Below, in pieces: positions 1-10,000 of a DNA stretch of 64,000 bases. Position 1 is the stretch's first letter. Every line of letters begins with the position of its first letter. Position numbers and translations under genes: made by a program. The DNA comes from an uncultured Clostridia bacterium. GTDB taxonomy: Bacteria; Bacillota; Clostridia; Christensenellales; Borkfalkiaceae. The notes beneath the pieces were generated by a model, which was given only the letters and a program-made list of their open reading frames with translations, had not been told where the DNA came from and did not search any database. Location: NCBI GenBank assembly GCA_944336975.1, contig CALVLH010000001.1:244706-308705 (forward strand), given 5' to 3'.

Positions 1-1
1 C

Positions 2-232
2 GCGGTGCTTTCCGTTATCGTGGAGGACCGCTCCGTCACGGACAAACTCAACGGGTATCTCTCCGAATTCGGGGAGTACGTCGTGGGCAGGATGGGCATT
101 CCCTATCGCGAAAAGGGCGTTTCCGTGCTCTGCGTAGTGCTCGACGCGCCTGCGGGCGTCATCAATTCCCTCACGGGAAAGATCGGGATGCTCTCGGGCG
201 TGACCGCCAAGACTTTATTCAGTAAATATTGA
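2..232 (+). CDS. TM1266-type iron-only hydrogenase system regulator (5' end outside window)
   Basis: The visible 76 residues belong to the small ferredoxin-like/ACT-like family named after TM1266, which is found next to [FeFe]-hydrogenase maturation genes and is thought to regulate that system. Recognisable family features are the middle GRMGIPYREKG segment, the DAP segment and the C-terminal SGKIG..GV.AKT motif. The reading frame is open to the first base, so the true start lies upstream of the window. It is followed after 25 bases by the ABC transporter genes on the same strand, suggesting cotranscription. The regulatory role is a family-level expectation, not shown by this sequence. Confidence 0.8.
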   Translation, partial: AVLSVIVEDRSVTDKLNGYLSEFGEYVVGRMGIPYREKGVSVLCVVLDAPAGVINSLTGKIGMLSGVTAKTLFSKY

Positions 233-257
233 TCCCGATCGTGGGAAAAGGAGTATT

Positions 258-1241
258 ATGAAAAAACTGTTTCGATTTGCTTCCGCCGCGCTCTGCGGCG
301 CGTTTCTGCTGACCGCCGCTTCCTGTGCGGGGGAGGATAGGGACAAGGTCTATTCCGTCTATGCACCCGACGGCGCACCCGCGCTCGCCCTGGCCCGCGC
401 CATTGCGGCAGGGGACGAAGAGTTCGCATATCACGTCGTCGACTCTTCGACCATTCAGACGTTCGTCACGGGCGAAACGCCCCAAGCGGATTTCTGCGTG
501 CTTCCCGTCAATCTCGCCAGCAAACTGCTCGGGGACGGATCCGTCTATCGGATGCTCGGCACGGTCACGCACGGGAATATGTATTTTCTCACGGTGAACG
601 GAGAAGCGCTCACGTCGGAGAATCTTTCCTCGCTCGTCGGCAAAACGGTGGGCGTGGTACAGCTCGCAAACGTTCCGGGACTGACCTTGCAGGCGGTGCT
701 CAACGATTATGGCATCGACTATGCGATCGTCGGGAACGACGGAGAACTCAGCGAAACCGCGGTCAATCTCAAAGCGACGGATGCGGCGGGCGTGACGCCC
801 GCAGGCGGGTGCGATTATTATCTCTGCCCCGAGCCTGCCGCTTCGACCAAGACGGCGAAAACGCCGCTCGTGTTTGCGGGCGATCTGCAGGCGCTTTATG
901 GCGAAGACGGGTATCCGCAGGCGGTGATCGTCGCAAAGACGTCTCTCGTCGGAACGGACGCGTGCGAAAAGGCGGTCGGGTATCTGGAAGAGAGCGCGGA
1001 ATATCTCGCTTCGACCGCGGCGGCGGACATCGTTTCCCTGCTCGACGGGAAACGCACGGAAGGGCTTTCGCCCTCCTTTACGGCGGAAAATCTCACCGCA
1101 GAGGTGATCGCGAACTGCTCGGTTTCGTTTACCGCGAGCGCGGCTTGCAAAGACGAGGTCAACGCCTTTCTCCAAAAGCTGATGTCGATCAATGCGGGAG
1201 CGGCTTCCGCGGTATCGGATGCGTTTTACTATCTCGGATGA
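258..1241 (+). CDS. ABC transporter substrate-binding lipoprotein, NitT/TauT (SsuA/NMT1-like) type
   Basis: This 327-residue protein begins with a lipoprotein signal (positive MKK, hydrophobic stretch, lipobox ending at Cys23), so it should be anchored to the outer face of the membrane. The body resembles the NMT1/SsuA-like binding proteins that feed SsuBC/ThiXZ-type ABC transporters (APDGAPALALA near residue 38 and an ADFCVLPVNLASK segment near residue 78). The permease and ATPase follow on the same strand, which completes a three-component importer. The ligand cannot be read from sequence; sulfonates, thiamine precursors and other small organics are all used by this family. A strong ribosome binding site (AAAGGAG) precedes the ATG. 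Confidence 0.8.
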   Translation: MKKLFRFASAALCGAFLLTAASCAGEDRDKVYSVYAPDGAPALALARAIAAGDEEFAYHVVDSSTIQTFVTGETPQADFCVLPVNLASKLLGDGSVYRMLGTVTHGNMYFLTVNGEALTSENLSSLVGKTVGVVQLANVPGLTLQAVLNDYGIDYAIVGNDGELSETAVNLKATDAAGVTPAGGCDYYLCPEPAASTKTAKTPLVFAGDLQALYGEDGYPQAVIVAKTSLVGTDACEKAVGYLEESAEYLASTAAADIVSLLDGKRTEGLSPSFTAENLTAEVIANCSVSFTASAACKDEVNAFLQKLMSINAGAASAVSDAFYYLG

Positions 1242-1246
1242 CGGGA

Positions 1247-1277
1247 GGGCGCGCCCGCACTTCGTGCGGGCGCGCCC
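1247..1277 (+). promoter_or_regulatory. Intra-operon hairpin between binding protein and permease genes
   Basis: A perfect 14-bp GC-rich stem (1247-1260 with 1264-1277) with a 3-base loop sits just after the binding-protein stop codon. No T-run follows, so it does not look like a factor-independent terminator. A second, imperfect stem lies at about 1310-1339. Hairpins at this place in ABC operons often protect the upstream mRNA and raise binding protein over permease; that role is inferred. Confidence 0.55.
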
Positions 1278-1368
1278 CTCAAAAGACGGATTTTGCAGGA
1301 GCGCGGTGTTCCCTCTGTGGCGGGAACTGCCGCAGAGGGGAAGCGCCGAACGGTCGGAGGGATGACGG

Positions 1369-2112
1369 ATGAAGAGAACGGCATTGTTTTCCGTGCTCGC
1401 GCTCGCCGCGCTGTGGGCGGGCTGGACGATCGCATATTTTGCTATCGGAAACGAATATATCTTACCTTCCTTTTCGCAGACGCTCGTTGCGACGGGGCGG
1501 TATCTGGCGAGCGGGGCGTTTTACGCCGCGTTTTTCCACACGCTCGGACGCACGGTCGTTGCGTTTCTGTGTTCTGCCATCGCAGGTACGCTGCTGGCGC
1601 TTCTGTCCTATCGCGCGGCATGGGCGCGCGCCTTTCTCGCGCCCGTCGTTTCCGTGCTGAGGACGGTGCCGACGATGGCGATCATCCTCGCGCTCCTCAT
1701 CTGGACGTCGCCCGCCGCGGCGCCCGTGGTGGTCTGCGTGCTGGTGCTGTTCCCCGCATGGTATGCCGCCGCTCTGGCGGGACTGGACGAAGTGGGACGG
1801 GAATACGGCGATCTCGCGCGGGTGTACGACGTGTCGCTTTCCCGCCGCGTTTTCAGAATGTATCTCCCTCTCGCCGCGCCTGTCTTTTTAGGACAGGCAG
1901 GATCGCTCCTTTCCATGGGGTTGAAGATCACCGTTTCGGCGGAGGTCCTCGCAAAGACCTATCGGAGTCTGGGCGGCATGATGCAGGAGGCGCAGACGTT
2001 CGTGGAGATGCCCGAATTGCTCGCGCTCACGCTGGTGACGGTCGTGCTCGGTTTTGCGCTGGAAGGGATTTGCGCACTCGTGTTACGTTTTGCGGTGAGG
2101 TGGAAGAGATGA
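1369..2112 (+). CDS. ABC transporter permease, NitT/TauT (SsuC-like) family
   Basis: A 247-residue integral membrane protein with about six hydrophobic segments. The cytoplasmic coupling region (about residues 140-165, with the pattern ALAGLDEVGREYGDLARVYDV) is the EAA-type loop that docks on the ATPase. It is the membrane channel of the importer whose binding protein is encoded upstream. The ATG at 1369 is preferred because GGAGGG lies 7 bases upstream; another ATG at 1362 is in a different frame. The stop codon overlaps the start of the ATPase gene (ATGA), indicating translational coupling. Confidence 0.85.
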   Translation: MKRTALFSVLALAALWAGWTIAYFAIGNEYILPSFSQTLVATGRYLASGAFYAAFFHTLGRTVVAFLCSAIAGTLLALLSYRAAWARAFLAPVVSVLRTVPTMAIILALLIWTSPAAAPVVVCVLVLFPAWYAAALAGLDEVGREYGDLARVYDVSLSRRVFRMYLPLAAPVFLGQAGSLLSMGLKITVSAEVLAKTYRSLGGMMQEAQTFVEMPELLALTLVTVVLGFALEGICALVLRFAVRWKR

Positions 2113-2774
2113 AACTCGTTTCGGTCACAAAAAAGTACGGCGACAGAACGGTGTTTTCCGATTTTTCGCTGGAATTCGAAGAGGGGAAGATCACCGCGAT
2201 CCTCGGGGAGAGCGGCGCGGGAAAAACGACGCTCCTTAACATCCTCGCGGGGCTGACCGCATACGGCGGGAAGGTCGAGGGCGTCGGGCGGTGCTCGTAT
2301 CTGTTTCAGACGCCGCGCCTTTTGCCCAATCTCACGGTGGAGGGTAACCTTCGCTTTGTCCTGCCCGAAAGCGAATGGGGCAAGATCTCGGGAATGCTCC
2401 GCCGCGTAGGGCTCGACGGCAGAGAAAAGAGCTACCCCGCCTCCCTTTCGGGCGGGGAAGCGCAACGGGCGGCGATCGCCCGCGCCTTCCTGTTCCCTCA
2501 CGACCTTCTGCTCATGGACGAGCCTTTTTCTTCGCTCGATCTGTCTTTGAAAAAGAGCCTGTTGTCGCTGGTAGGGGAGTTGTGGCGGGAGCGCGGGGAC
2601 ACGGTGATCTTCGTCACGCACGACGTGCATGAGGCGGCGTTGCTTTCCCATCGCGCCGTGGTATTGCGCAAAGGGGAGCTGCGCGCCGATATCCCCGTGG
2701 ACGCGCCCTTTCCCCGCGACTTTTTCGCCCGACAGCCTGCGGAAGAGGCGCTGATCCGCGCGCTGACCGAATGA
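2109..2774 (+). CDS. ABC transporter ATP-binding protein, NitT/TauT (SsuB-like) family
   Basis: This 221-residue protein has every ABC ATPase landmark: Walker A GESGAGKT (residues 33-40), a Q-loop (LFQTPRLLPNL), signature LSGGEAQR, Walker B LLLMDEP and H-loop FVTHDVHEA. It hydrolyses ATP to drive the permease encoded immediately upstream; the two genes overlap by 4 bases. The C-terminal coding sequence is partly duplicated 1 kb downstream at 3776-3861 as a relic of a second ATPase gene. Hydrolysis and complex formation are safe family inferences; the transported compound is unknown. Confidence 0.9.
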   Translation: MKLVSVTKKYGDRTVFSDFSLEFEEGKITAILGESGAGKTTLLNILAGLTAYGGKVEGVGRCSYLFQTPRLLPNLTVEGNLRFVLPESEWGKISGMLRRVGLDGREKSYPASLSGGEAQRAAIARAFLFPHDLLLMDEPFSSLDLSLKKSLLSLVGELWRERGDTVIFVTHDVHEAALLSHRAVVLRKGELRADIPVDAPFPRDFFARQPAEEALIRALTE

Positions 2775-2948
2775 CGGCGGATCCGGAGTCGGGCACGGCG
2801 AAGCCGCTTCGGGATCCGCGGGGCGGGAACGGAGGAGGCGGCGGAAAAGGTCCGGAAAAACGGGACAGGCGCCGTCTGCAACGGGGCGCGCCGTCGGGAC
2901 GGAAGGGGAAATATGTGCCGTCTGGCCTTCCGAATTGCAATATTTTAT

Positions 2949-2977
2949 TTGACATAAATTGATAATTGTGATATAAT
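2949..2977 (+). promoter_or_regulatory. Sigma-A promoter for gene at 3043
   Basis: TTGACA (2949-2954) and TATAAT (2972-2977) are separated by exactly 17 bases. The 268-base gap before the gene at 3043 otherwise holds GC-rich sequence with an 8-bp inverted repeat (2777-2784 with 2812-2819) and no T-run; I saw no other feature there. Confidence 0.8.
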
Positions 2978-3042
2978 AAAGTAAATTTATTGAATATTCG
3001 GCAGTTGAGATCGGACTGAGGGGGCGGCAAAGGAGGAAGCAA

Positions 3043-3477
3043 ATGGATCTGGCCATGGTAAAAAATCAAATTGACAGGGTGATAAACTATTGGTTTACGG
3101 CGCTTCATCCCAAATGGACTTGCAGGCCCAACGAAATTATGCTGAGTTATGGCAACGGGGAGGACCTGCGTTCCTGTGTGTCCGTGGGTTCGAACGGCAA
3201 TTTCTTAATATGGACCATCGTCGGCAGGGTGCGCGTTACTTCTGCGGTCCAGAAAAATATCGATATGTTCAATGCCACAGAAAAAACATTACAGATCAAA
3301 GCCGTGAACTACGGAACGGAATACTATCTTGCGTTTTATGTGCATAAAACAATAACCGATGAAAGTACGGTAGCGGATGAAATCAGGAAGTTCAGCAACA
3401 ATATGGAATATATCATGTATTTCAGCCAATCGACTTCGGCGCGGTACTATCATGAATTGAAAAATATTTTGTTTTGA
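3043..3477 (+). CDS. Uncharacterised 144-residue protein, possibly YbjN-like fold
   Basis: A soluble protein with no signal peptide or membrane segment. Its alternating amphipathic pattern and the central segments FLIWTIVGRV and EYYLAFYVHK remind me of the YbjN / type III chaperone-like alpha-beta fold, but I cannot assign it securely. It has its own perfect promoter and is followed by strong hairpins, so it is probably a single-gene transcript. It is somewhat AT-richer than the genes around it. No function is proposed. Confidence 0.6.
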   Translation: MDLAMVKNQIDRVINYWFTALHPKWTCRPNEIMLSYGNGEDLRSCVSVGSNGNFLIWTIVGRVRVTSAVQKNIDMFNATEKTLQIKAVNYGTEYYLAFYVHKTITDESTVADEIRKFSNNMEYIMYFSQSTSARYYHELKNILF

Positions 3478-3486
3478 GAGGACGGA

Positions 3487-3620
3487 ACGGGCGCTTTGAA
3501 CAAAGCGCCCGTTGCGGCGATCGGGTTCGGGAAAGCCGACCCGATCGCTTTGTTCTGACGGATAGAATTCCCGAAAAGCGGGCGACCGTGTGCTTTGAAC
3601 GCACGGTCGCCCGCTTTTTT
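3487..3620 (+). terminator. Cluster of three hairpins, the last a factor-independent terminator
   Basis: Three inverted repeats follow the stop codon: an 11-bp stem at 3487-3512, a stem with arms 3517-3526 and 3539-3548, and a stem at 3574-3590/3602-3620 that ends in a T-run (TTTTTT). Only the last has the typical terminator shape; the first two may stabilise the 3' end. Confidence 0.75.
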
Positions 3621-3691
3621 GTTGCCCGCGGATAAAAACGAAGAGCGTAAGCGGAACTTTCCGCGTGTTTGCCGCCGCGCCGATCGGCGCG

Positions 3692-3759
3692 GCGGTCGGC
3701 AGGGCAGTCGGCAGGGCGGTCGGCAGGGCGGTCGGCGGGACGGTCGGCGCGGCGGGCGG
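3692..3759. repeat. Minisatellite of about 12-bp CGGTCGGCAGGG units
   Basis: About five to six tandem, slightly diverged copies of CGGTCGGCAGGG lie between the terminator and the ATPase relic. No credible gene covers them. They probably expand and contract by slippage. Confidence 0.7.
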
Positions 3760-3775
3760 AGCGCGGCGGACGTGC

Positions 3776-3861
3776 GTTGCGATGAGCCGCTCCCGCGGGG
3801 ATTTTTTTCCGCGCAGCCCGCGGAAGAGACGCTGATCCGCGCGCTCATGAACGAAGGATGA
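3776..3861 (+). pseudogene. C-terminal remnant of a second ABC ATPase gene
   Basis: The translation near 3779-3861 (DEPLPRGFFSAQPAEETLIR then ALMNEG) closely matches the last residues of the intact ATPase (DAPFPRDFFARQPAEEALIR then ALTE). At nucleotide level about 26 consecutive bases differ at one position (around 2741-2766 versus 3817-3843). No Walker motifs or other ATPase sequence precede it, so only the tail of a duplicated gene survives. Gene conversion or deletion of a second transporter would explain it. Confidence 0.65.
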
Positions 3862-3950
3862 TTTTGCGGGACGCCCGAAACGCGGCGCCCCGCGTTTCTT
3901 TTGATGATAACTCAAAGTATTGTTAATTGTTTAATTTTTTCGTGAAAATA

Positions 3951-3980
3951 TTGACATTTATGGAAAGGATGTGATAAAAT
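3951..3980 (+). promoter_or_regulatory. Promoter for the giant GH43 protein gene
   Basis: TTGACA at 3951-3956 is followed by an 18-base spacer and an extended -10 (TG-A-TAAAAT, with TAAAAT at 3975-3980). A GGGGG ribosome binding site lies 6-8 bases before the ATG at 4011. The stretch 3862-3950 is AT-rich and holds no gene. Confidence 0.7.
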
Positions 3981-4010
3981 GTTGTTACGATAATTATAAG
4001 GGGGCATTCT

Positions 4011-7000
4011 ATGACAAAGCGCTTAAAAACGATTTTATTGTCCGTGATGAGCGGGCTGTTTGCGGTTTGTCTGGCGATCGGCATGATCGGACTTTCTCCG
4101 CTCATGGCGCGCGCTGATGGCGCCGAAACGGCGTCGGATGTGCGTTACGGCACGGTCGCCGTACACGATCCGTCCATCGTTCTCGCCTATGAGGACGCGG
4201 AGGGAAACACCTATCCCGAAAGCGGGAGCGGGAGGACGAAAGTTTACTATGTGTTCGGGACGCAGTTTTCGCAGGCGAAGTCTTACGATCTCGTGAACTG
4301 GACGAGCTTTACCAACAACCTGAACGTTGCGGCGAATGCTTATGCCATTCTCCAAAAAGAGGCAGAATATTCCAAATTGACGCAGGATACGATCATTGAA
4401 AACTGCTGGGCGCCCGACGTCATCTGGAACGAGGCGATGGGCAAGTGGTGCATGTATCTTTCCGTCAACGGAGCTTCTCAATATTCGTCTATCGTCCTGC
4501 TGACGGCGGATCGTCTGGACGGCGCATGGTCGTACGGCGGCGCGGTTACATATTCGAGGATCACAGACGACAATATCGGCTCCACCGATTATACGAAGGT
4601 GACGGGTGATTCAACGGTCAACGAAAAATATTCCGTCTATCGTAATTCTTCCAATAATCTTCTTTACGGCGTTAATGCGATCGACGCCGCAGTTACCTAC
4701 GACGAAAACGGCGACCTTTGGATGAGCTACGGCTCCTGGTTCGGCGGCATTTATCTGCTCAAACTGGACAAATATACCGGTTTGCGCGATTATACCTATA
4801 CTTATGAGAACAAGGTTGACGGCACGGTCGCTAACGGGCAGTCTTTTACCGCATATTCCGACGAATACCTCGGCATTCATCTCGCGGGCGGACATCACTC
4901 GAATGCAGGCGGGGAGGGGTCTTACCTGCTGGAAATCGACGGTTGGTGGTATCTCTTCCTTTCCTATGGCGGATATGCGCCCGACGGCGGTTACAATATG
5001 CGCGTATTCCGCAGTGAGTCGATCAGCGGCACCTATGTTGATGCGAACGGAAATCGCGCGATACTTTCTTCCGATCAGGCGACATTGAAACCCGATACGA
5101 CTCTCGGCAATCGCGTCATGAGCGGTTATACCTGGAGTTGGTGGGATCATTCCTATATTTCGCAGGGACATAACTCCGCGTTTGTCGACGACGACGGAAA
5201 TGCATATCTCGTCTACCACAATAAATACACGGACGGGACGATTTTCCATGTCCTGAAAGTGCATCAGCTTCTCGTCAATGCGGACGGGTGGCTGGTCACA
5301 TCGCCGTTTGAGGCAACTTCCGCCGACGCGGTCGCAAAGGGGCTTTCCCCGGAAGAGATCGCGGGAACGTACGGCGTGATTAATATGACGAACAACAACG
5401 GACCGTACAGCGACGTTTGTCGAGAAGCGGCAGTCACGCTTTCCGCGGACGGTTTCGTCAGTGGATCCAGTGGATCGGTTTCGGGAACGTGGGCTTATAC
5501 GTCTGACACAGGAGCCCTTACGCTCACGGTCGGCGGTGTCGCGTATAACGGTTATCTGATGTATCAGAACCTGGAAGGCACGAATATCCGTACGCTCGTC
5601 TTTACCGCGGTGAGCACGGAAGGAACTTCTGTGTCCCAGTATACCTATTGGGGTTATCGGTATCCCTCTACGGAGACCGCGGCATATTACGCGGCGAACA
5701 GATTTGCGGTTCCCGATCGCGCGGATATGACCGTTCTCAGAAGCGCGTCTTCGGAAAGCACTCTTTGGCATGACATCGAGCTTTCTTTGACTTTGACGGA
5801 AACGGGATATAGCGGTACGGCAAGTAGCGGGGGGCAGCCCGTTGCAACCAAGACTTATCCCATCGGCGCTTTGCAGGGCGCGGGCAACAGCGTGGAATAC
5901 GATGCGATTTCTGCGGGACAGTATCAGCTTCCTTTGGTGCTGGATGGAAATACGATTTCTATTTCCTTTGATTACAGCGGCTATTCGGATGACTGGACGG
6001 AGATCTTTACAGGTTCGAATTTCCGTATCAATCTCGGCGTCCTCGAATACAACACATCTGGGACGGCGGTCACCCTGTATGAAAATCAGGCGACGGCGGG
6101 CGCTTACGCTCAATTTGGCTCGGCTCCGTATCAGGCATTCTTTACGACAGGGACCGCTCGGGCGACGATCACGCTGAACAGCGACGGCAGCATTTCCTTC
6201 TATCGCGACGGCGTGTTCGTCTATAAATACGAAGCGGGCACGAAGTTTAACCAAGGAGAAGATCTGAACGCTTCTTCCTATACGGTCGCCAATATGAATG
6301 AGGCGATCAAGTCGGGATTGCGCAACGGCACGATCGCTTGTTCGTACGATTTGGAAAATGTTGCGATCAAGGCAGAAAATACGGGAAATAATGGAATGGG
6401 GATCGAGCTCAGCGATGAAACGATCTCTTTACTCTCGACGTATGCGGGAAATACTTCCGGCCTCTCGGTCGGAGCAATTCCCAATGCAGTGGCGGACGGC
6501 GTTGCGGTTTCGTTCTATCTGAGCGAAGCGGCATCGTCCGACTGGGATGCGATTGCAATAGAAATCAACGGTTATAAGATTACGTTGCCGAATTTGGATG
6601 CGTGGGTACCTCTCGGAAATCATAATAAATATCCCGAAGCGTCCAATAAAGTCAACGGTGGCGAATGGAACAGCTTCCTAAATACGACCTGTTATATTAC
6701 GATTTCGATCGATCAATCGAATGTTAAATTCTACAAAGACGGCGTTCTGTTGATACATTATGTCTCTACAGATAAGTTGATTTATAACAATGAGAGACCA
6801 TCTACAAAGGAAGTTTCGGCTTTCACTGCGGGCATTCTTGAGCAGATCCAGTCCAACGGCTTCACGTTTGCAGGAGCAGTTTCGGCACAGAGCCTCATTC
6901 TCACCAACGCGCTCAGCGATACGCAAGCGGCAAGCGTGTATGCCGATTACGTGCAGTTTACGGGCGATCAGCATACGGAAATGGATATTACGCTGACCGA

Positions 7001-10000
7001 CTCTTCGATCGGGCTTATCACGACGTATGCGAACAGCGCAAACGGTACGGTGATCGGGGCGATCCCTGACGCAACCACAAAGGGCGTTGCGGTTTCGTTC
7101 CAGTTGACGGAAACTTTTACGGACGGCTGGGCAGCTCATGTATTGACGCAGTCGGGGATCGACGTTACGCTTGCTTGTCTCGATCCCTTTAACAGCACCG
7201 CAACATCCGGAACTTATACGTTCCCGAATAAGTATAATTGTGCGATCGGCGGCGGAGATACCTTGTTTGCCAATCAGATCGGGTTTGTAACTGTTTCCAT
7301 TCGTGTGGACGGATCCATTTCGTTCTATCTGAACGGGGAGAAAAAGGGTGAATATACTCCTGATATAACTTTCCATGTTTTCCCCGAAGCGAGTGATCAA
7401 AGCGGCAGAACGGTGAAACAGTTTGTCGATTGTATGCTCGGTCTGTATTCTGAAAACGGTTTTGTTTTCGGGAGCGGCATTAAAGCAAAAGATCTCATCC
7501 TCACTTACGCGCTCAGCGATACGCAGGCGGCAAGTGTGTATAACGATTATCTTAGCTACGGTAGATGGGATTGCGACAGGGACGGTCATAAATATGAGGA
7601 AACTTCCCGTACTGGGGACGTTTGCAATGGTTTTACCGTTACTTATACCTGTTCCGAATGCAAGGACAGTTATACCCAGTTTGTTTGGGACGACACAGTC
7701 GGTCATAAGTATACGGAAACGTCCCGTACGGAGCCGACTTGCGACACGGACGGCTCGATCGTTTATACCTGTTCTGTTTGTAAGGACTCTTATACCGTTA
7801 CGCTTCCGGCAACGAGTGAGCATTCTTATTCGGAAGCCTGGACGACAGACGGGGAAAATCATTGGCATGAATGCACCGTTTGCGGCGATAAGAAAGATCT
7901 TGCGGCGCATAGCTGGAATGAAGGCGTGGTGACGAAAGATGCGACTTGCACGGAGGCGGGTGAAATGACTTACACCTGTACCGTGTGCGAAAAGACGAAA
8001 ACGGAAGTGATCGAAGCAAAGGGGCATGAATGGGGCGCATGGTCGGTGACGACGGAACCGACCGCAGAAGCGGAGGGCGCGCTCACGAGAACGTGTTCGG
8101 TCTGCGACGAAACGGATACGTTCACGCTTCCCGCGCTCAATGAGACGGATTACAGAGTGGTGACGAATGCGGCGACCTGCACGGCAGACGGAAGCAAGAC
8201 GTATTTCTATACTCATGAAGGGAAGGAATACGAGGTCACGACGGTCACGCTTCCCGCAACGGGGCACGATTGGGGCGCATGGACGGTGACGACGGCTCCG
8301 ACCGCAACGGCGTCGGGCACGCTCACGAGAACGTGCGAAAACGACGCTTCTCATACCGAAACTTTCTCGCTTCCCATGCTGGATGAGACAAATTATACCT
8401 ATGCGGTGACGAAAGAAGCGACCTGCACGGAGACGGGTACGGCGACGTACACTTATGAAAAAGACGGGCAGAGCATTCTCGCGGCGACGGTGACGCTTCC
8501 CGCAAAGGGGCATGAATGGGGCGCATGGTCGGTGACGACGGAACCGACCGCAGAAGCGGAGGGCGCGCTCACGAGAATGTGTTCGGTCTGCGAGGAAACG
8601 GAAACGGTCACGCTTCCCGTGCTCAGCGAGACGGCTTACAGAGTGGAAACGGTTGAGGCGACCTGCACGACGGCAGGAAGCAAGACGTATTATTACACGC
8701 ATAACGAGGTGGAATACGAAGTCACGACGGTGACGCTTTCCGCGACGGGGCATGATTGGGGCGCATGGACGGTGACGAAGGCGCCGACGGAAACGACGTC
8801 GGGCACGCTCACGAGAACGTGCGAAAACGACGCTTCTCATACCGAAACTTTCTCGCTTCCCATGCTGAACAAAACCGACTACACCTATGCGGTGACGGAA
8901 GAAGCGACCTGCACGGAGACGGGTACGGCGACGTACACTTACGTTAAAGATGAACAGAGCATTCTCGCGGCGACGGTCATATTGCCCGCAAAGGGACACA
9001 GCTATTCGGACGAATGGGCGACGGACGGCACGCAGCATTGGCATGAATGCGCCGTCTGCGGCGATAAGACGGACGTGGAAAACCACAGCGGCGGCACGGC
9101 GACCTGCTGCGACAAGGCAGTCTGTGACGTCTGCGGGAAAGAATACGGAGAGCTTGATGCGGATAACCATGCAGGCGGCACGGAGATCAAAGATGCGGTC
9201 GCGGCGACCGAAGAGACGGAAGGCTACACCGGCGACAAATACTGTCTCGGTTGCGGTGTTCTGCTGGAAAAGGGCACGGTGATCGAAAAGCTCGATCATA
9301 CGCACAATATGGAGTATCACGAAGCCGTCGCGGCGACCTGCACGACGGACGGGATGCAGGAATACTGGGAATGCACGGTTTGCGAAAAGCATTATGCCGA
9401 CGCGGATGGTATATCCGAGATCTCCGATCTTTCCTCGCTCGTCATCCCTGCGGCGCATACCTGGGGCGCATGGACGGTGACGAATGATCCGACCGCCGAG
9501 GCGACGGGCGCGATGGAACGCGAGTGTACTGTCTGCCACGAAAAAGAAACGGCGGAATTGCCCGTGCTGAATACGACCGATTATACTTATAAAGTCGTAT
9601 CGGCGTCTACCTGTACAGCGGCGGGCTCCGCGGCTTATACCTATAAGAGCAATACGTCGATCGTGATCACAGTTTCGCTTCCTTTGGCGGAGCATACCTT
9701 TGGCGCATGGGCAGTAACGACGAAACCGACCGCGGAAGCGGAGGGTGCGCTCACGAGAACGTGTTCGGTCTGCGAAGAGACGGAGACGGCTACGCTTCCC
9801 GCACTCAACGAGACGGCTTACAGAGTGGAGACGAAGGCGGCGACCTGCACGGCAGACGGAAGCAAGACGTATTTCTATACCTATGAAGAGGTGGAATACG
9901 AGGTCACGACGGTGACGCTTCCCGCGACGGGGCATGAATGGGGCGCATGGACGGTGACGAAGGCTCCGACGGAAACGACGACGGGCACGCTCATGAGAAC

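Noticed and set aside
1293-2108. An upstream extension of the ATPase reading frame across the permease gene
   Set aside because: The sequence before the ATG at 2109 is Arg-rich and unlike any ABC protein, whereas the permease frame is clear; the ATPase begins at 2109 with a normal fold start.
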